A DNA stretch of 64,000 nt from DATGSL01 sp964645585 (GTDB lineage Bacteria; Verrucomicrobiota; Verrucomicrobiia; Opitutales; T3Sed10-336): the NCBI GenBank assembly GCA_964645585.1, contig CAZYAN010000016.1, positions 1 through 64,000 of the forward strand. The letters run 5' to 3'. The first letter of the stretch is position 1. Each line of letters starts with the position of its first letter. A program made the position numbers and the translations under genes. This document shows, one piece after another, positions 25,223-34,142 of the stretch. The notes beneath the pieces are model-generated. The model was not told the origin of the DNA. It saw nothing but the letters and a program-made list of their open reading frames with translations, and made no database searches.

Positions 25223-27370
25223 ATGAAACAGAAACACAACATCACCATTGACGAGCTGGGTATCACCCTCTCCACCGGCACGCTGGCTAATCTCGCCAGC
25301 GGCGCGGTTACCGTTACCCTGGGCGACACCGTTCTTTTCGTGGCGGCGACCGCGTCGCCAAACATTCGCCCCGGGCAGGACTTTTTCCCCCTGACCGTCG
25401 ACTATCGCGAAAAATATTCCGCCGCCGGGCGTTTCCCGGGCGGCTACTTCAAGCGCGAAGGACGGCCGACCGAAAAAGAAATTCTCACCTCGCGTCTCTG
25501 CGACCGGCCGCTCCGCCCGCTTTTCCCCAAAGGATTTCTCAATGAAGTCCAAATTATCGGCTTCTGCCTTTCGGTCGATTTGGAAAACGAGCCGGACATC
25601 CTGATGATCAACGGCGCCTCCGCCGCCCTCGCCATCTCGGATATTCCCTGGAACGGACCGGTCGCCGCGGTCCGCGTCGGTGAAATCGACGGCAAGTTCG
25701 TCATCAACCCGACCAACGAGCAGCAATACGAGTCGACCCTCGACTTGATCTACGTCGGAACCGAAACCGACATGCTGATGATCGAAGGCAGCGCCGATCA
25801 GATCCCCGAGGACCGTTTCGGCGAAGCGCTCGAATTCGCGCACCAAGCGATCCAGCCAATCATCCGCGCGATCCGAAAACTCGCCGAAATCGCTGGAAAA
25901 CCCAAGAAGGAGTTCGCACTCGTCACCGGAGACGAGCGGGTGAGTGCGATCGTCCGCCGCGAAGCCGCGGAAAAACTGGTCAGCGCCGTTTTCCAAGACA
26001 AGAAGGAAGACCGCTCCAAGGCCGTCAACGAGGTTATCGAGCAGACGACCGAGGTCGTCACGAACGAGCTGGGCGAAGATAATTTTGAACCGCACGCGAT
26101 CCGGATCGCGTTTGAAGAGCTTCAGGAGGAAGTCTACCGCGGAAACATCCTTCGCGAAGGCAAGCGCGTCGATGGCCGGAGCACCGCCGATCTCCGCCAG
26201 CTTGTGTGCGACGTCGGCGTCCTCCCCCGCGTCCACGGGTCGGCTCTCTTTTCACGCGGGGAGACACAGGCCCTCGTCGTCGCCACTCTCGGCGCATCGC
26301 GCGACGCGCAGGATCTTGACGCGGTAACCGGCGGCAGCAAATCGAAGTCCTTTATCCTTCACTACAATTTCCCGCCGTTCTCCGTCGGCGAGGCGGGACG
26401 TTTTATCGGACCGGGCCGCCGCGAGATCGGACACGGCGCGCTTGCTGAACGCTCCCTCTTGCCGGTCATCCCGGCCGAGGATATTTTTCCCTACTCGATC
26501 CGGCTCGTTTCGGAAGTGATGGCTTCCAACGGCTCCACGTCGATGGCATCCATCTGCGGCGGCTGTCTGGCTCTCATGGACGCGGGTGTTCCGATTCTGT
26601 CCCCCGTCGCCGGGATCTCCGTTGGTCTCGTCAGTGAAACCGACGATTCCGGCAAGATCAGCGATTACCGGCTTTTGACGGATATCCTCGGCGCCGAAGA
26701 TCACTTTGGCGACATGGACTTCAAGCTCGCCGGCACCAACGAGGGCATCACTGGTTTCCAGCTCGATCTGAAGATTCGCGGTCTCCCGTTCGAGATCGCT
26801 CGCAAAGCGATCGCGCAGGCTCGTGAAGCGCGTCTCCAAATTCTCAGGGCCATGCAGGAAGCGATCGCCGAACCGCGCAAGGAGCTCAACCCCTACGCGC
26901 CGCGCATCCAAACGCTTCAGATTGACCCCGAAAAAATCGGCGCCCTCATCGGTCCGGGCGGAAAGAACATTCGTCGCATCACCGACACGACCGGCGCGAC
27001 GATCGATATCGCCGAGGACAACAGCGGCAAGGTCTTTGTTTACAGCAACAACAAAGAAGCCATGGACCGTGCGATCGAAGAGATCGAACTGGTTTCGGCC
27101 GAAATCACACCGGGCAAGATCTACCGCGGGGTTGTCCGCAGCATCAAGGAGTTCGGCGCCTTCGTCGAAGTCCTGCCGGGCCGCGAAGGACTGGTCCACA
27201 TTTCCGAACTCGCCGACTTCCGCGTCAAGAAGACCGAAGACGTCGCCAAACTCGGCGACGAAATGTGGGTCAAATGCATCGGTATCGACGACAAAGGCCG
27301 CGTCCGCCTCAGCCGCAAAGAGGCGATGGCCGATCGCGAAAAAGCGGCAGAGGTGGGAACCGCTGACTAA
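25223..27370 (+). CDS. pnp: polyribonucleotide nucleotidyltransferase
   Basis: A 715-residue PNPase that degrades RNA phosphorolytically from the 3' end. Two RNase PH-like cores are visible (start ITLSTGTLANLASGAVTVTLGDT, and GKRVDGRSTADLR with GETQALVVATLG), followed by a KH domain (IGALIGPGGKNIRRITDTTGATIDI) and an S1 domain (GKIYRGVVRSIKEFGAFVEVLPGREGLVHISEL). Length and order are standard. GAAGGAA precedes the ATG. An intrinsic terminator lies 40 bp after the stop. Confidence 0.97.
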   Translation: MKQKHNITIDELGITLSTGTLANLASGAVTVTLGDTVLFVAATASPNIRPGQDFFPLTVDYREKYSAAGRFPGGYFKREGRPTEKEILTSRLCDRPLRPLFPKGFLNEVQIIGFCLSVDLENEPDILMINGASAALAISDIPWNGPVAAVRVGEIDGKFVINPTNEQQYESTLDLIYVGTETDMLMIEGSADQIPEDRFGEALEFAHQAIQPIIRAIRKLAEIAGKPKKEFALVTGDERVSAIVRREAAEKLVSAVFQDKKEDRSKAVNEVIEQTTEVVTNELGEDNFEPHAIRIAFEELQEEVYRGNILREGKRVDGRSTADLRQLVCDVGVLPRVHGSALFSRGETQALVVATLGASRDAQDLDAVTGGSKSKSFILHYNFPPFSVGEAGRFIGPGRREIGHGALAERSLLPVIPAEDIFPYSIRLVSEVMASNGSTSMASICGGCLALMDAGVPILSPVAGISVGLVSETDDSGKISDYRLLTDILGAEDHFGDMDFKLAGTNEGITGFQLDLKIRGLPFEIARKAIAQAREARLQILRAMQEAIAEPRKELNPYAPRIQTLQIDPEKIGALIGPGGKNIRRITDTTGATIDIAEDNSGKVFVYSNNKEAMDRAIEEIELVSAEITPGKIYRGVVRSIKEFGAFVEVLPGREGLVHISELADFRVKKTEDVAKLGDEMWVKCIGIDDKGRVRLSRKEAMADREKAAEVGTAD

Positions 27371-27411
27371 ATCGAGCGGTTTCGCCGCGCACCATTCATC
27401 GTAACCAGAAA

Positions 27412-27442
27412 GGCAGGCTCCCTGGAGCCTGCCTTTTTTTTA
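27412..27442 (+). terminator. intrinsic terminator of pnp
   Basis: A 9-10 bp perfect stem (GGCAGGCTC pairing with GAGCCTGCC, CCTG loop) followed by eight T residues, placed 41 bp beyond the pnp stop. Confidence 0.92.
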
Positions 27443-27569
27443 TTCCGGGTGGCGAGATGAATGACTGTCGGCCAGATTGCGATTCCTCAAGGAGCCCGCG
27501 AAGGGTTTCCCTGACACCGAGAGACGCGAGGGGCTTGCTGACCCGCGCAAAAACCCGTTTGCTTACACG

Positions 27570-28967
27570 ATGATTCCAGGCCGGTCGCTTGTTGCAAAAA
27601 CCCTCGCTCCTTTTGGCAAGGACGCGGCCACCTTTACCGTGATTCTCGCGCTTGCAATCGGAGTGACGCTGTTGCCGATTCCCGACCTGACCAGCGCGCA
27701 GCGAATCATGCTCGGCATCTTCGTCGGTGCAGCGGGACTTTGGGTTACGGCTGCCATTCCCCCGTTCGCCACCGCGATCCTGATCATTGTCCTCGAAGTG
27801 TATTTGCTGGGAATGGTGAACGGGGGACTCGAAGGCGTCGAAACCTACCAAGTGTTCATCAACCCGATCGCAAGTCCGGTTCTGGTTTTATTTTTTGGCG
27901 GCTTCATCCTCGCTATCGCGGCCAGCAAACACGGTCTCGATCAAAGGCTCGCGCAAGCCTTCCTCCAGCCATTCGGGCAGCGCCCAGCGATTCTTTTGCT
28001 CGGCGTTATTTTGATTACCGGCCTGTTCTCCATGTTTATGTCGAACACCGCAACGACCGCGATGATGATCACGATCGTTGCCCCGTATTGCCGAGACAGC
28101 CGGAGCCAGGAAACCTTTGCCAAAGCCCTGATCCTCGCGGTGCCATTCGCGGCGAACATCGGCGGCATCGGGACCATCATCGGCACACCGCCCAACGCGG
28201 TCGCGGCGAGCATTCTCGCCGACATGGGCCACCGTGTCTCCTTTGTTCACTGGATGGCGATCGGCGTGCCAATTGCGGCGCTGCTCCTGCTTGTTCTCTG
28301 GGGTGTCCTGCTGCTTCGCTATCCCCTCGCTGAAGTGCAGGTAGACATCAGTTTTTCCGCTCCCCTGAGAATGGGACGCCGGCTCCTGATCGTCACTGGC
28401 ACGTTCACCGTCACCGTGCTGCTCTGGATGACCGAACCCTTGCACGGCGCGCCAGCCGCGGTTGCCGCGCTGCTCCCTGTCGCGGTATTCACCGTTACCG
28501 GCGTTATCGATTCCCAGGACCTCAAACGGATTGACTGGGACGTCTTGATCCTCGTCGCCGGCGGCCTTTCGCTTGGCGTCGGCATGGAGAAAACAGGACT
28601 TTCGCATTTTCTGGTTGATCTCGTCCCCTTCGGCTCGCTCTCACCGATCGCGCTGACCGTCGCGTTTGGCGTTGTCACCTTGCTGATCTCGACATTCATG
28701 AGCAACACCTCCGCGGCCAACGTTCTGATTCCGATCGCCGTGGCGATCGCGGTCTGGTCGCCACTCGTCGGTGCCGTCACCGTCGCCATGATCGCTTCCC
28801 TGGGAATGGGACTGCCGGTGAGCACTCCGCCCAATGCCATCGCTTACGCAACTGGCCGCGTCGCCTACAAAGAGATGACCGTGATGGGCACCACCCTATC
28901 CGTTCTTGGATTACTTGCGGTGATCACGATGCTCCTGCTCTTCCAGCATTTCACGCCGCTGCTTTAA
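27570..28967 (+). CDS. DASS/SLC13-family anion symporter
   Basis: About 465 residues from ATG at 27570; a TTG at 27477 would add 31 residues but lies only 36 bp after the pnp terminator. The protein has about 11-12 membrane segments. MFMSNTATTAMM and MSNTSAANVLIPIAVAI are the two S-N-T substrate/sodium-binding signatures of the DASS family, with GTIIGTPPNAVAAS and PVSTPPNAIAY. Members import di- and tricarboxylates or sulfate with Na+. The substrate here cannot be told. Confidence 0.85.
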   Translation: MIPGRSLVAKTLAPFGKDAATFTVILALAIGVTLLPIPDLTSAQRIMLGIFVGAAGLWVTAAIPPFATAILIIVLEVYLLGMVNGGLEGVETYQVFINPIASPVLVLFFGGFILAIAASKHGLDQRLAQAFLQPFGQRPAILLLGVILITGLFSMFMSNTATTAMMITIVAPYCRDSRSQETFAKALILAVPFAANIGGIGTIIGTPPNAVAASILADMGHRVSFVHWMAIGVPIAALLLLVLWGVLLLRYPLAEVQVDISFSAPLRMGRRLLIVTGTFTVTVLLWMTEPLHGAPAAVAALLPVAVFTVTGVIDSQDLKRIDWDVLILVAGGLSLGVGMEKTGLSHFLVDLVPFGSLSPIALTVAFGVVTLLISTFMSNTSAANVLIPIAVAIAVWSPLVGAVTVAMIASLGMGLPVSTPPNAIAYATGRVAYKEMTVMGTTLSVLGLLAVITMLLLFQHFTPLL

Positions 28968-28997
28968 ACGGTCCGCGCGAATACCCCTGAGTGGAAG

Positions 28998-29014
28998 CGG
29001 CATCTTGCCGTTTT
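28998..29014 (+). terminator. weak terminator after the DASS transporter gene
   Basis: A short stem CGGCA-TCT-TGCCG followed by TTTTG, 31 bp beyond the stop codon. The stem is only 5 bp, so efficiency is doubtful. Confidence 0.35.
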
Positions 29015-29155
29015 GTATGTAAATCGGCAACGGGAAGCAACTGCCACTTTTTATTATCCAGTACCCTGCAACCATGCCGCCAACAAATCCGGCTTGATAA
29101 GCCCAATAAAAGGACCCCGTTCTTGATTTATATCATTACTATTTAGCGCGAATGA

Positions 29156-29170
29156 ATATAGATTCTATAT
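29156..29170. promoter_or_regulatory. perfect dyad upstream of DUF6448 gene (operator candidate)
   Basis: ATATAGA-T-TCTATAT is a perfect 7-bp inverted repeat 29 bases before the start of the DUF6448 gene, in a locally AT-rich region (TTGATTTATATCATTACTAT upstream, itself containing TGAT-TTAT-ATCA). It could be a regulator's site in the promoter of the metal-related pair that follows. No regulator gene is adjacent. Confidence 0.35.
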
Positions 29171-29198
29171 CAACCGAAGAAAGGATGGTAAAACAAGA

Positions 29199-29789
29199 AT
29201 GATGATGAGAAAAATAAAGAAAACAATGATCGCTGGAGGCGGTTTAGCGGTCGCATTACTTTTCCCGGTTGCGCTGAATGCTCACTGCGATTCTTTCGAT
29301 GGACCGATTATTCCGGAAGCGCAGGCGGCACTCCGATCCGGCGATGTGAGTCCCATTTTGAAATGGGTCGAACCGGACCACGAATCCGAGATTATTACCG
29401 CGTTTGAGCGCGCTCGGAATGTTGCCGAAGACGCGCCCGCCGCCAAAGAGCTGGCGGAACTCTGGTTTTTGGAAACGTTCGTCCGTCTTCACCGCGAGGG
29501 AGAAGGCGCGCCCTACACAGGGTTGAAGCCGCCGGGATCGATGCTGCCGATAATCGGACGGGCCGACGCGGCGCTGGAGCAAGGTTCCGCGGACGATCTT
29601 GCCGACTACCTCGGCCATGCGATCGCCCAGGAAATCCGGCAGCGCTTCGCCAAAGCGAACCGCCTTCAAGAGACCGCGGGCGAAAGCACCGAAGCCGGAC
29701 GCGAGTTCGTGGCAGCCTATGTCGATTACGTGCATTTTGTGGAAGCTCTTCACGGCGTCCTGCACGCCGATGACCATCACCATCACTGA
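29199..29789 (+). CDS. DUF6448-family exported protein with His-rich C-terminus
   Basis: A 196-residue protein with a signal peptide (TMIAGGGLAVALLFPVALNAHC, cleavage likely after Ala) followed by a helical domain starting HCDSFDGPIIPEAQAALRSGDVSPILKWV, recognisable as DUF6448. The final residues are HADDHHHH, a natural metal-binding tail. Conserved early His and Cys plus this tail suggest periplasmic metal handling, an inference strengthened by the heavy-metal ATPase next door. Two or three adjacent ATG codons can start translation, with AAGGATGG upstream. A terminator-like hairpin lies between it and the ATPase gene. Confidence 0.7.
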   Translation: MMMRKIKKTMIAGGGLAVALLFPVALNAHCDSFDGPIIPEAQAALRSGDVSPILKWVEPDHESEIITAFERARNVAEDAPAAKELAELWFLETFVRLHREGEGAPYTGLKPPGSMLPIIGRADAALEQGSADDLADYLGHAIAQEIRQRFAKANRLQETAGESTEAGREFVAAYVDYVHFVEALHGVLHADDHHHH

Positions 29790-29858
29790 TCGGTCATTTC
29801 ATCGCACCAACGGGAGACGGATCGCGCTCATCGATAAGTCCTCGTTGACCACAAACCC

Positions 29859-29894
29859 GAGCCAACGGAATCCCTCCGTTGGCTCGCCTTTTAT
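29859..29894 (+). terminator. terminator-like hairpin between the DUF6448 and ATPase genes
   Basis: An 11-bp perfect stem (GAGCCAACGGA at 29859-29869, TCCGTTGGCTC at 29875-29885, 5-nt loop) followed by GCCTTTTATC. It ends about 50 bp before the ATPase start, so it may terminate most transcripts of the first gene and lower ATPase expression. Confidence 0.65.
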
Positions 29895-29944
29895 CGACTT
29901 CACGATTTTCTGTAGAAGCACCGGACGAGACAGTCTCGAAAAAC

Positions 29945-32284
29945 ATGAAACACGACCGCTCGCACTCTGCACAGCCGAACAACCATGGCACCGCCGAATC
30001 GCGCCGGGATTCGTCCAGTCACGGCCACCATCGGGACCGCGACGTCTCTGCCATTTCCAAGGCTTACTACTGCCCGATGTGCGAGGGCGTTGAATCGGAC
30101 ACTCCGGGCGATTGCCCCAAGTGCGGCATGCGGCTAGAGCGGAATCCCGCCTTTTCCGCCCGCTCAAAAAAAGTCATCTACACCTGCCCGATGCATCCCG
30201 AGATCGAACGGGACGCTCCCGGCAACTGCCCGATATGCGGAATGGCGCTCGAACCGAAATCCGGCGCGGCTTCCGCCGAGGAAGACTCCGAGATCCGCGA
30301 CCTTTCCAAACGCTTCTGGATCGCGCTCGCCCTGACCATCCCCGTCATGATCGTCGCCATGGCGCCGATGATTCCCGGCGTCGGACCGGAAAACTGGATC
30401 CCGCCCCGCATTGGTCAATGGATCGAACTCCTCCTGACTACACCCGTTGTTTTCTGGACCGGATCGATCTTCTTCGCCCGTGCCTGGCGCTCCGTCGTCC
30501 ACCGCAGCCCCAACATGTTTACGCTGATCGGGCTCGGGGTCGGCGCCGCTTATTTGTACAGTCTCGCGGCCGTTCTCTTCCCCGGCCTTTTCCCGCCCGC
30601 TTTCCGCCAGCACGGTGTCGTTGACGTCTATTTTGAAGCCGCCGCGGCAATCACTGCGCTCGTCCTTCTCGGCCAGCTGATTGAAGCGAAAGCCCGCAGC
30701 CGCACAGGTCAGGCCATCCGTGCCCTGCTCGATCTCGCACCCCGCCTCGCCACCCGCGTCCGCGACGGAAAAGAAGAGGAGATCGGCGTCGACGAGATCG
30801 CGGTTGGCGATCTTCTGCGGGTCCGTCCCGGCGAAAAGCTTCCGGTCGATGGGGAAATCGTCGAAGGGGAAAGCTCGATCGACGAATCCATGATCACCGG
30901 GGAATCCATTCCCGTCAAAAAATTCGTCAACGATCCCGTCATCGGCGCCACGATTAACCAAACCGGCAGCCTCCTCATCCGCGCCACTCGCGTTGGCGGA
31001 GATACCTTGCTTTCCCAGATCGTCCATTTGGTTTCCGAGGCCCAGCGAAGTCGCGCGCCAATCCAGAAAACCGTGGACAGAGTCTCCGCCTGGTTTGTCC
31101 CGTCCGTCGTCCTCGCCGCGATCATCACCTTCGTCGTCTGGGGAGTTTCCGGTCCCGCGCCCGCGCTCGGTTTCGCCGTCGTCAACGCCGTCGCCGTCCT
31201 CATCATCGCCTGCCCATGCGCCCTCGGTCTCGCTACCCCGATGTCGATCATGGTCGGTATCGGACGCGGGGCCCGCCTCGGGATTCTCATCAAAAACGCG
31301 GAAGCCATTGAGACGGCACGGAACGTCACTCACCTCGTCACCGACAAAACCGGCACCCTCACCGCCGGAAAGCCGGCCGTAACTGAGGTTCTGCCCAGCG
31401 AAGGGGTTTCCGCCGACGATCTCCTAACCGGCGCCGCTGCCATCGAGGAGCCAAGCGAACACCCGATCGCCCGCGCCATCGTCGCCGAAGCGGAAGCGAG
31501 AGGCCTGGCGTGGAGTTCCGTCGCCGATTTCGACTCCGTTACCGGAAAAGGTGTTCGTGCCCAACTCGACGGCGTCCGCGTCCTCGCGGGAAATGCGGCG
31601 CTGATGGAATCGGCCGGCATCGAGCTTTCCGGCTCCGCGGCCGGCTCCCTTCGCGACTTGGAACAAAAGGCCCGCACCATCATCCTCGTTGCCCGCGGCC
31701 AAAACATTATCGGTCTCATCGGCGTTTCTGATCCGATCAAAGCGACCACTCCCGAAGCGGTCCGCCGTCTCCATGCTCTCGGCATTCGCGTCATCATGGC
31801 CACCGGCGATAACCGCGCCACCGCCGAGGCCGTAGCCGCTCAGCTCGGGATCGACGAAGTCCACGCGGGCGTTTCACCCGAAGAAAAGCACCAGCTTGTC
31901 CAGAAACTCCGCGGCAAAGGCCATGTCGTCGCCATGGCGGGCGACGGGATCAACGATGCCCCCGCGCTCGCGGCCGCCGACGTTGGAATCGCGATGGGCA
32001 ACGGCACCGACGTCGCGATCGAGTCCGCCGGAATCACCCTCGTCAAAGGCGATCTCAACGGCGTCGCCACCGCGCTCAATCTCAGCCGAGCCGTATCCAA
32101 AAACATCCGACAAAACCTCTTTTTCGCCTTCGTCTACAACGCCCTCGGAATTCCCGTCGCCGCGGGGGCGCTCTATCCGTTCGCCGGTCTGCTCCTCAGT
32201 CCGATGATCGCCGGCACCGCGATGGCCTTCAGCAGCGTTTCCGTCATCGCCAACGCCCTCCGCCTGCAAAAGAAGCGATTGTAA
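29945..32284 (+). CDS. heavy-metal (copper-type) translocating P1B-ATPase with two N-terminal HMBD motifs
   Basis: About 779 residues from ATG at 29945. The His-rich N-terminus precedes two zinc-ribbon-like heavy-metal-binding domains, YYCPMCEGV...CPKCGMRLE (41-65) and YTCPMHPEI...CPICGMALE (79-104), in place of classical HMA domains. The core has the intramembrane CPC (IIACPCALGLATP), phosphorylation site DKTGTLT, TGES, SEHPIA and GDGINDAPAL. CPC with these features fits a Cu+ exporter (CopA/CopB-like), though silver or others are possible. Eight helices are expected. Sits behind a His-tailed exported protein. Confidence 0.9.
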   Translation: MKHDRSHSAQPNNHGTAESRRDSSSHGHHRDRDVSAISKAYYCPMCEGVESDTPGDCPKCGMRLERNPAFSARSKKVIYTCPMHPEIERDAPGNCPICGMALEPKSGAASAEEDSEIRDLSKRFWIALALTIPVMIVAMAPMIPGVGPENWIPPRIGQWIELLLTTPVVFWTGSIFFARAWRSVVHRSPNMFTLIGLGVGAAYLYSLAAVLFPGLFPPAFRQHGVVDVYFEAAAAITALVLLGQLIEAKARSRTGQAIRALLDLAPRLATRVRDGKEEEIGVDEIAVGDLLRVRPGEKLPVDGEIVEGESSIDESMITGESIPVKKFVNDPVIGATINQTGSLLIRATRVGGDTLLSQIVHLVSEAQRSRAPIQKTVDRVSAWFVPSVVLAAIITFVVWGVSGPAPALGFAVVNAVAVLIIACPCALGLATPMSIMVGIGRGARLGILIKNAEAIETARNVTHLVTDKTGTLTAGKPAVTEVLPSEGVSADDLLTGAAAIEEPSEHPIARAIVAEAEARGLAWSSVADFDSVTGKGVRAQLDGVRVLAGNAALMESAGIELSGSAAGSLRDLEQKARTIILVARGQNIIGLIGVSDPIKATTPEAVRRLHALGIRVIMATGDNRATAEAVAAQLGIDEVHAGVSPEEKHQLVQKLRGKGHVVAMAGDGINDAPALAAADVGIAMGNGTDVAIESAGITLVKGDLNGVATALNLSRAVSKNIRQNLFFAFVYNALGIPVAAGALYPFAGLLLSPMIAGTAMAFSSVSVIANALRLQKKRL

Positions 32285-32489
32285 CAAGCAGAGCCGCCCG
32301 CGCCTGCGCTCGCGGGCAGGGCGACATCAAAAGTAGCACGTGTTGCTCTTAATGTCCCTTTCCGTGCCGGCCGGAGACACAGTCCCCGCTCCTCCGGTCT
32401 CACAGATTCCATGCGATTGACGTTTCTCAGGCCGTTTCTCATGCTCCCCGGCGTACGGTTGCATCTATTATCTCCAACCCAACCCATCT

Positions 32490-33947
32490 ATGCCGCTATC
32501 CTCCTCCGCTGTTCGCGCCTTGGCCGCTGCTCTCTTTTTCGTATCTCCGCTGGCCGCGGTTCCCTTTACCGTTGAAGGACCGAATGTTGATCCCGCTGAT
32601 TTTCGGGTGACAAAGTTTGCCGACGGTCTCGACTTTCCGCTTGGCATGGCCGAACTCCCGGACGGATCGATTCTGGCCTTGGTCAACATCGGCAGCTCGT
32701 TCTCCGCAAGCACCGGCCGATTGCTCCGCTTTGTCGATGAGGACGGCGACGGCGCGGCCGACCGATCGACGATCGCGTACAACACACTGCCCGGCGGACA
32801 AACCGCTGTCGAGGTCGGCGGGGCGCTGGTTTTCGTGACCGGCCGGAGCCTGCCGCTAACCGTTCTGCGGATGCCCGATTCGCTGGAGGACCCTTTCCAG
32901 TTCGTTGGCAAGATCGACTTCCTCTACTCGACTCCCAGCGCCTATCACGTGCATTCAACCCTCGAGTTGCGCGAAACACCCGGTGCCGCGAACAGCTATG
33001 ATCTCTTTTTCCAAATCGGCTCCGAACACAACTACGCACCCTCCACTCGGACCGTCGACCTGCTCAGCGAGGATGTCGCAGGCGTTACCGGCACCCTCGA
33101 AGGGGCCGCCGCCTACATGATGACGATCGTCGACGAAGGAAGCCTGGTTCGCATGCAAAGCGTGAAGCAGATTGGGACCGGTCTGCGCAATCCGGCGGGA
33201 TTCGCGGTTCATCCAACCACCGGCGACCTCTATTTCCAGGACAACGGCATCGATGGGCTCGTTGACGTCAACGAACCGCACAGCGCCGACGAGATCAACT
33301 TCATCGCGCGCGAGGAGATTGCCCAAACACCCGTTCCCGATTTCGGTTTTCCGAACAACTACATCGCCTACCGCACCCGTGAGATCGTCGGCGGCGAGGG
33401 CCTCCAGCCGATCATCGCGTTCCAGCCAATTCCCGATCCGATGACCGGCCTTCGCGCGGAAGGACCGAACGACATTGTCTTTGCGCCGCCCGGTTTTCCC
33501 GCCGGACTCAACCGCGGCCTCTTCATCGGGTTTCACGGAAAATATAACCTCGGCGGCCTCGCCAACGATGAAAACCCCTTGGTCTATGCCGATCCGGAAA
33601 CCGGCGACTATTTCCACTTCATTCGCGGCCAGCAGCAGGGCATCGGTCACCTGGATGGACTGCTTGCGACCCGCGATTCCCTTTTCGTCGCCGACTTCGC
33701 CACCGGCGGGAGCGTCGGCAACGCCAAAGGCGAAGGCGTGATTTATCAAATCAAGTCACTCGTTCCGCCGACACCGCCTGATCTCGTTGTCCGCCACGCC
33801 GGTTCATTGATCGAGCTGACGTGGGATCGCGGGATCCTTCAGCGATCGAGCCAGCCGAACGGTCCTTGGGAAACCATGACGGATGTTTTCAGCCCGCTGC
33901 TGATCGAGCCGGCCGCCGCGCGCGAATTTTACCGCGCCGCGTATTGA
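32490..33947 (+). CDS. secreted PQQ/sorbosone-dehydrogenase-like beta-propeller protein
   Basis: A 485-residue protein with a signal peptide (ALAAALFFVSPLAAVPF). The body shows repeated blade motifs of glucose/sorbosone dehydrogenase-like propellers (FPLGMAELPDGSILALV, GLRNPAGFAVHPTTGDLYFQDNGIDG, DEINFI, GPNDIVFAPPGFPAGLNRGLFIGFHG). The C-terminal 50 residues (ELTWDRGILQRSSQPNGPW then SPLLIEP and FYRAAY) are the short domain ending many secreted verrucomicrobial proteins, probably a sorting or carbohydrate-related module. The substrate is unknown. A 205-bp gap with a possible promoter (TTGACG) precedes it. Confidence 0.7.
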   Translation: MPLSSSAVRALAAALFFVSPLAAVPFTVEGPNVDPADFRVTKFADGLDFPLGMAELPDGSILALVNIGSSFSASTGRLLRFVDEDGDGAADRSTIAYNTLPGGQTAVEVGGALVFVTGRSLPLTVLRMPDSLEDPFQFVGKIDFLYSTPSAYHVHSTLELRETPGAANSYDLFFQIGSEHNYAPSTRTVDLLSEDVAGVTGTLEGAAAYMMTIVDEGSLVRMQSVKQIGTGLRNPAGFAVHPTTGDLYFQDNGIDGLVDVNEPHSADEINFIAREEIAQTPVPDFGFPNNYIAYRTREIVGGEGLQPIIAFQPIPDPMTGLRAEGPNDIVFAPPGFPAGLNRGLFIGFHGKYNLGGLANDENPLVYADPETGDYFHFIRGQQQGIGHLDGLLATRDSLFVADFATGGSVGNAKGEGVIYQIKSLVPPTPPDLVVRHAGSLIELTWDRGILQRSSQPNGPWETMTDVFSPLLIEPAAAREFYRAAY

Positions 33948-34142
33948 TCGTGAACATCTCGCGGATTTTCAGCCGCCGGATTGCAAACTCGGAGGCTCGC
34001 GCGAAAGCGTCGGCGCCTCGCCATCGCACCTCGACTTTCCAAAGTTGAGTCAGCGGCGCCGAAAATGTCCCGCTCCCGCAGGACCGCCAATTCGTTAATG
34101 CTTTACGTTCCGCCAGACTCCGATTTGGATGCGGGGCTTTCC

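Noticed and set aside
30164..31333. 389-codon minus-strand ORF inside the P-type ATPase gene
   Set aside because: It is a shadow of a GC-rich gene: full of Asp/Gly/Glu runs and opposite a protein with all catalytic motifs.
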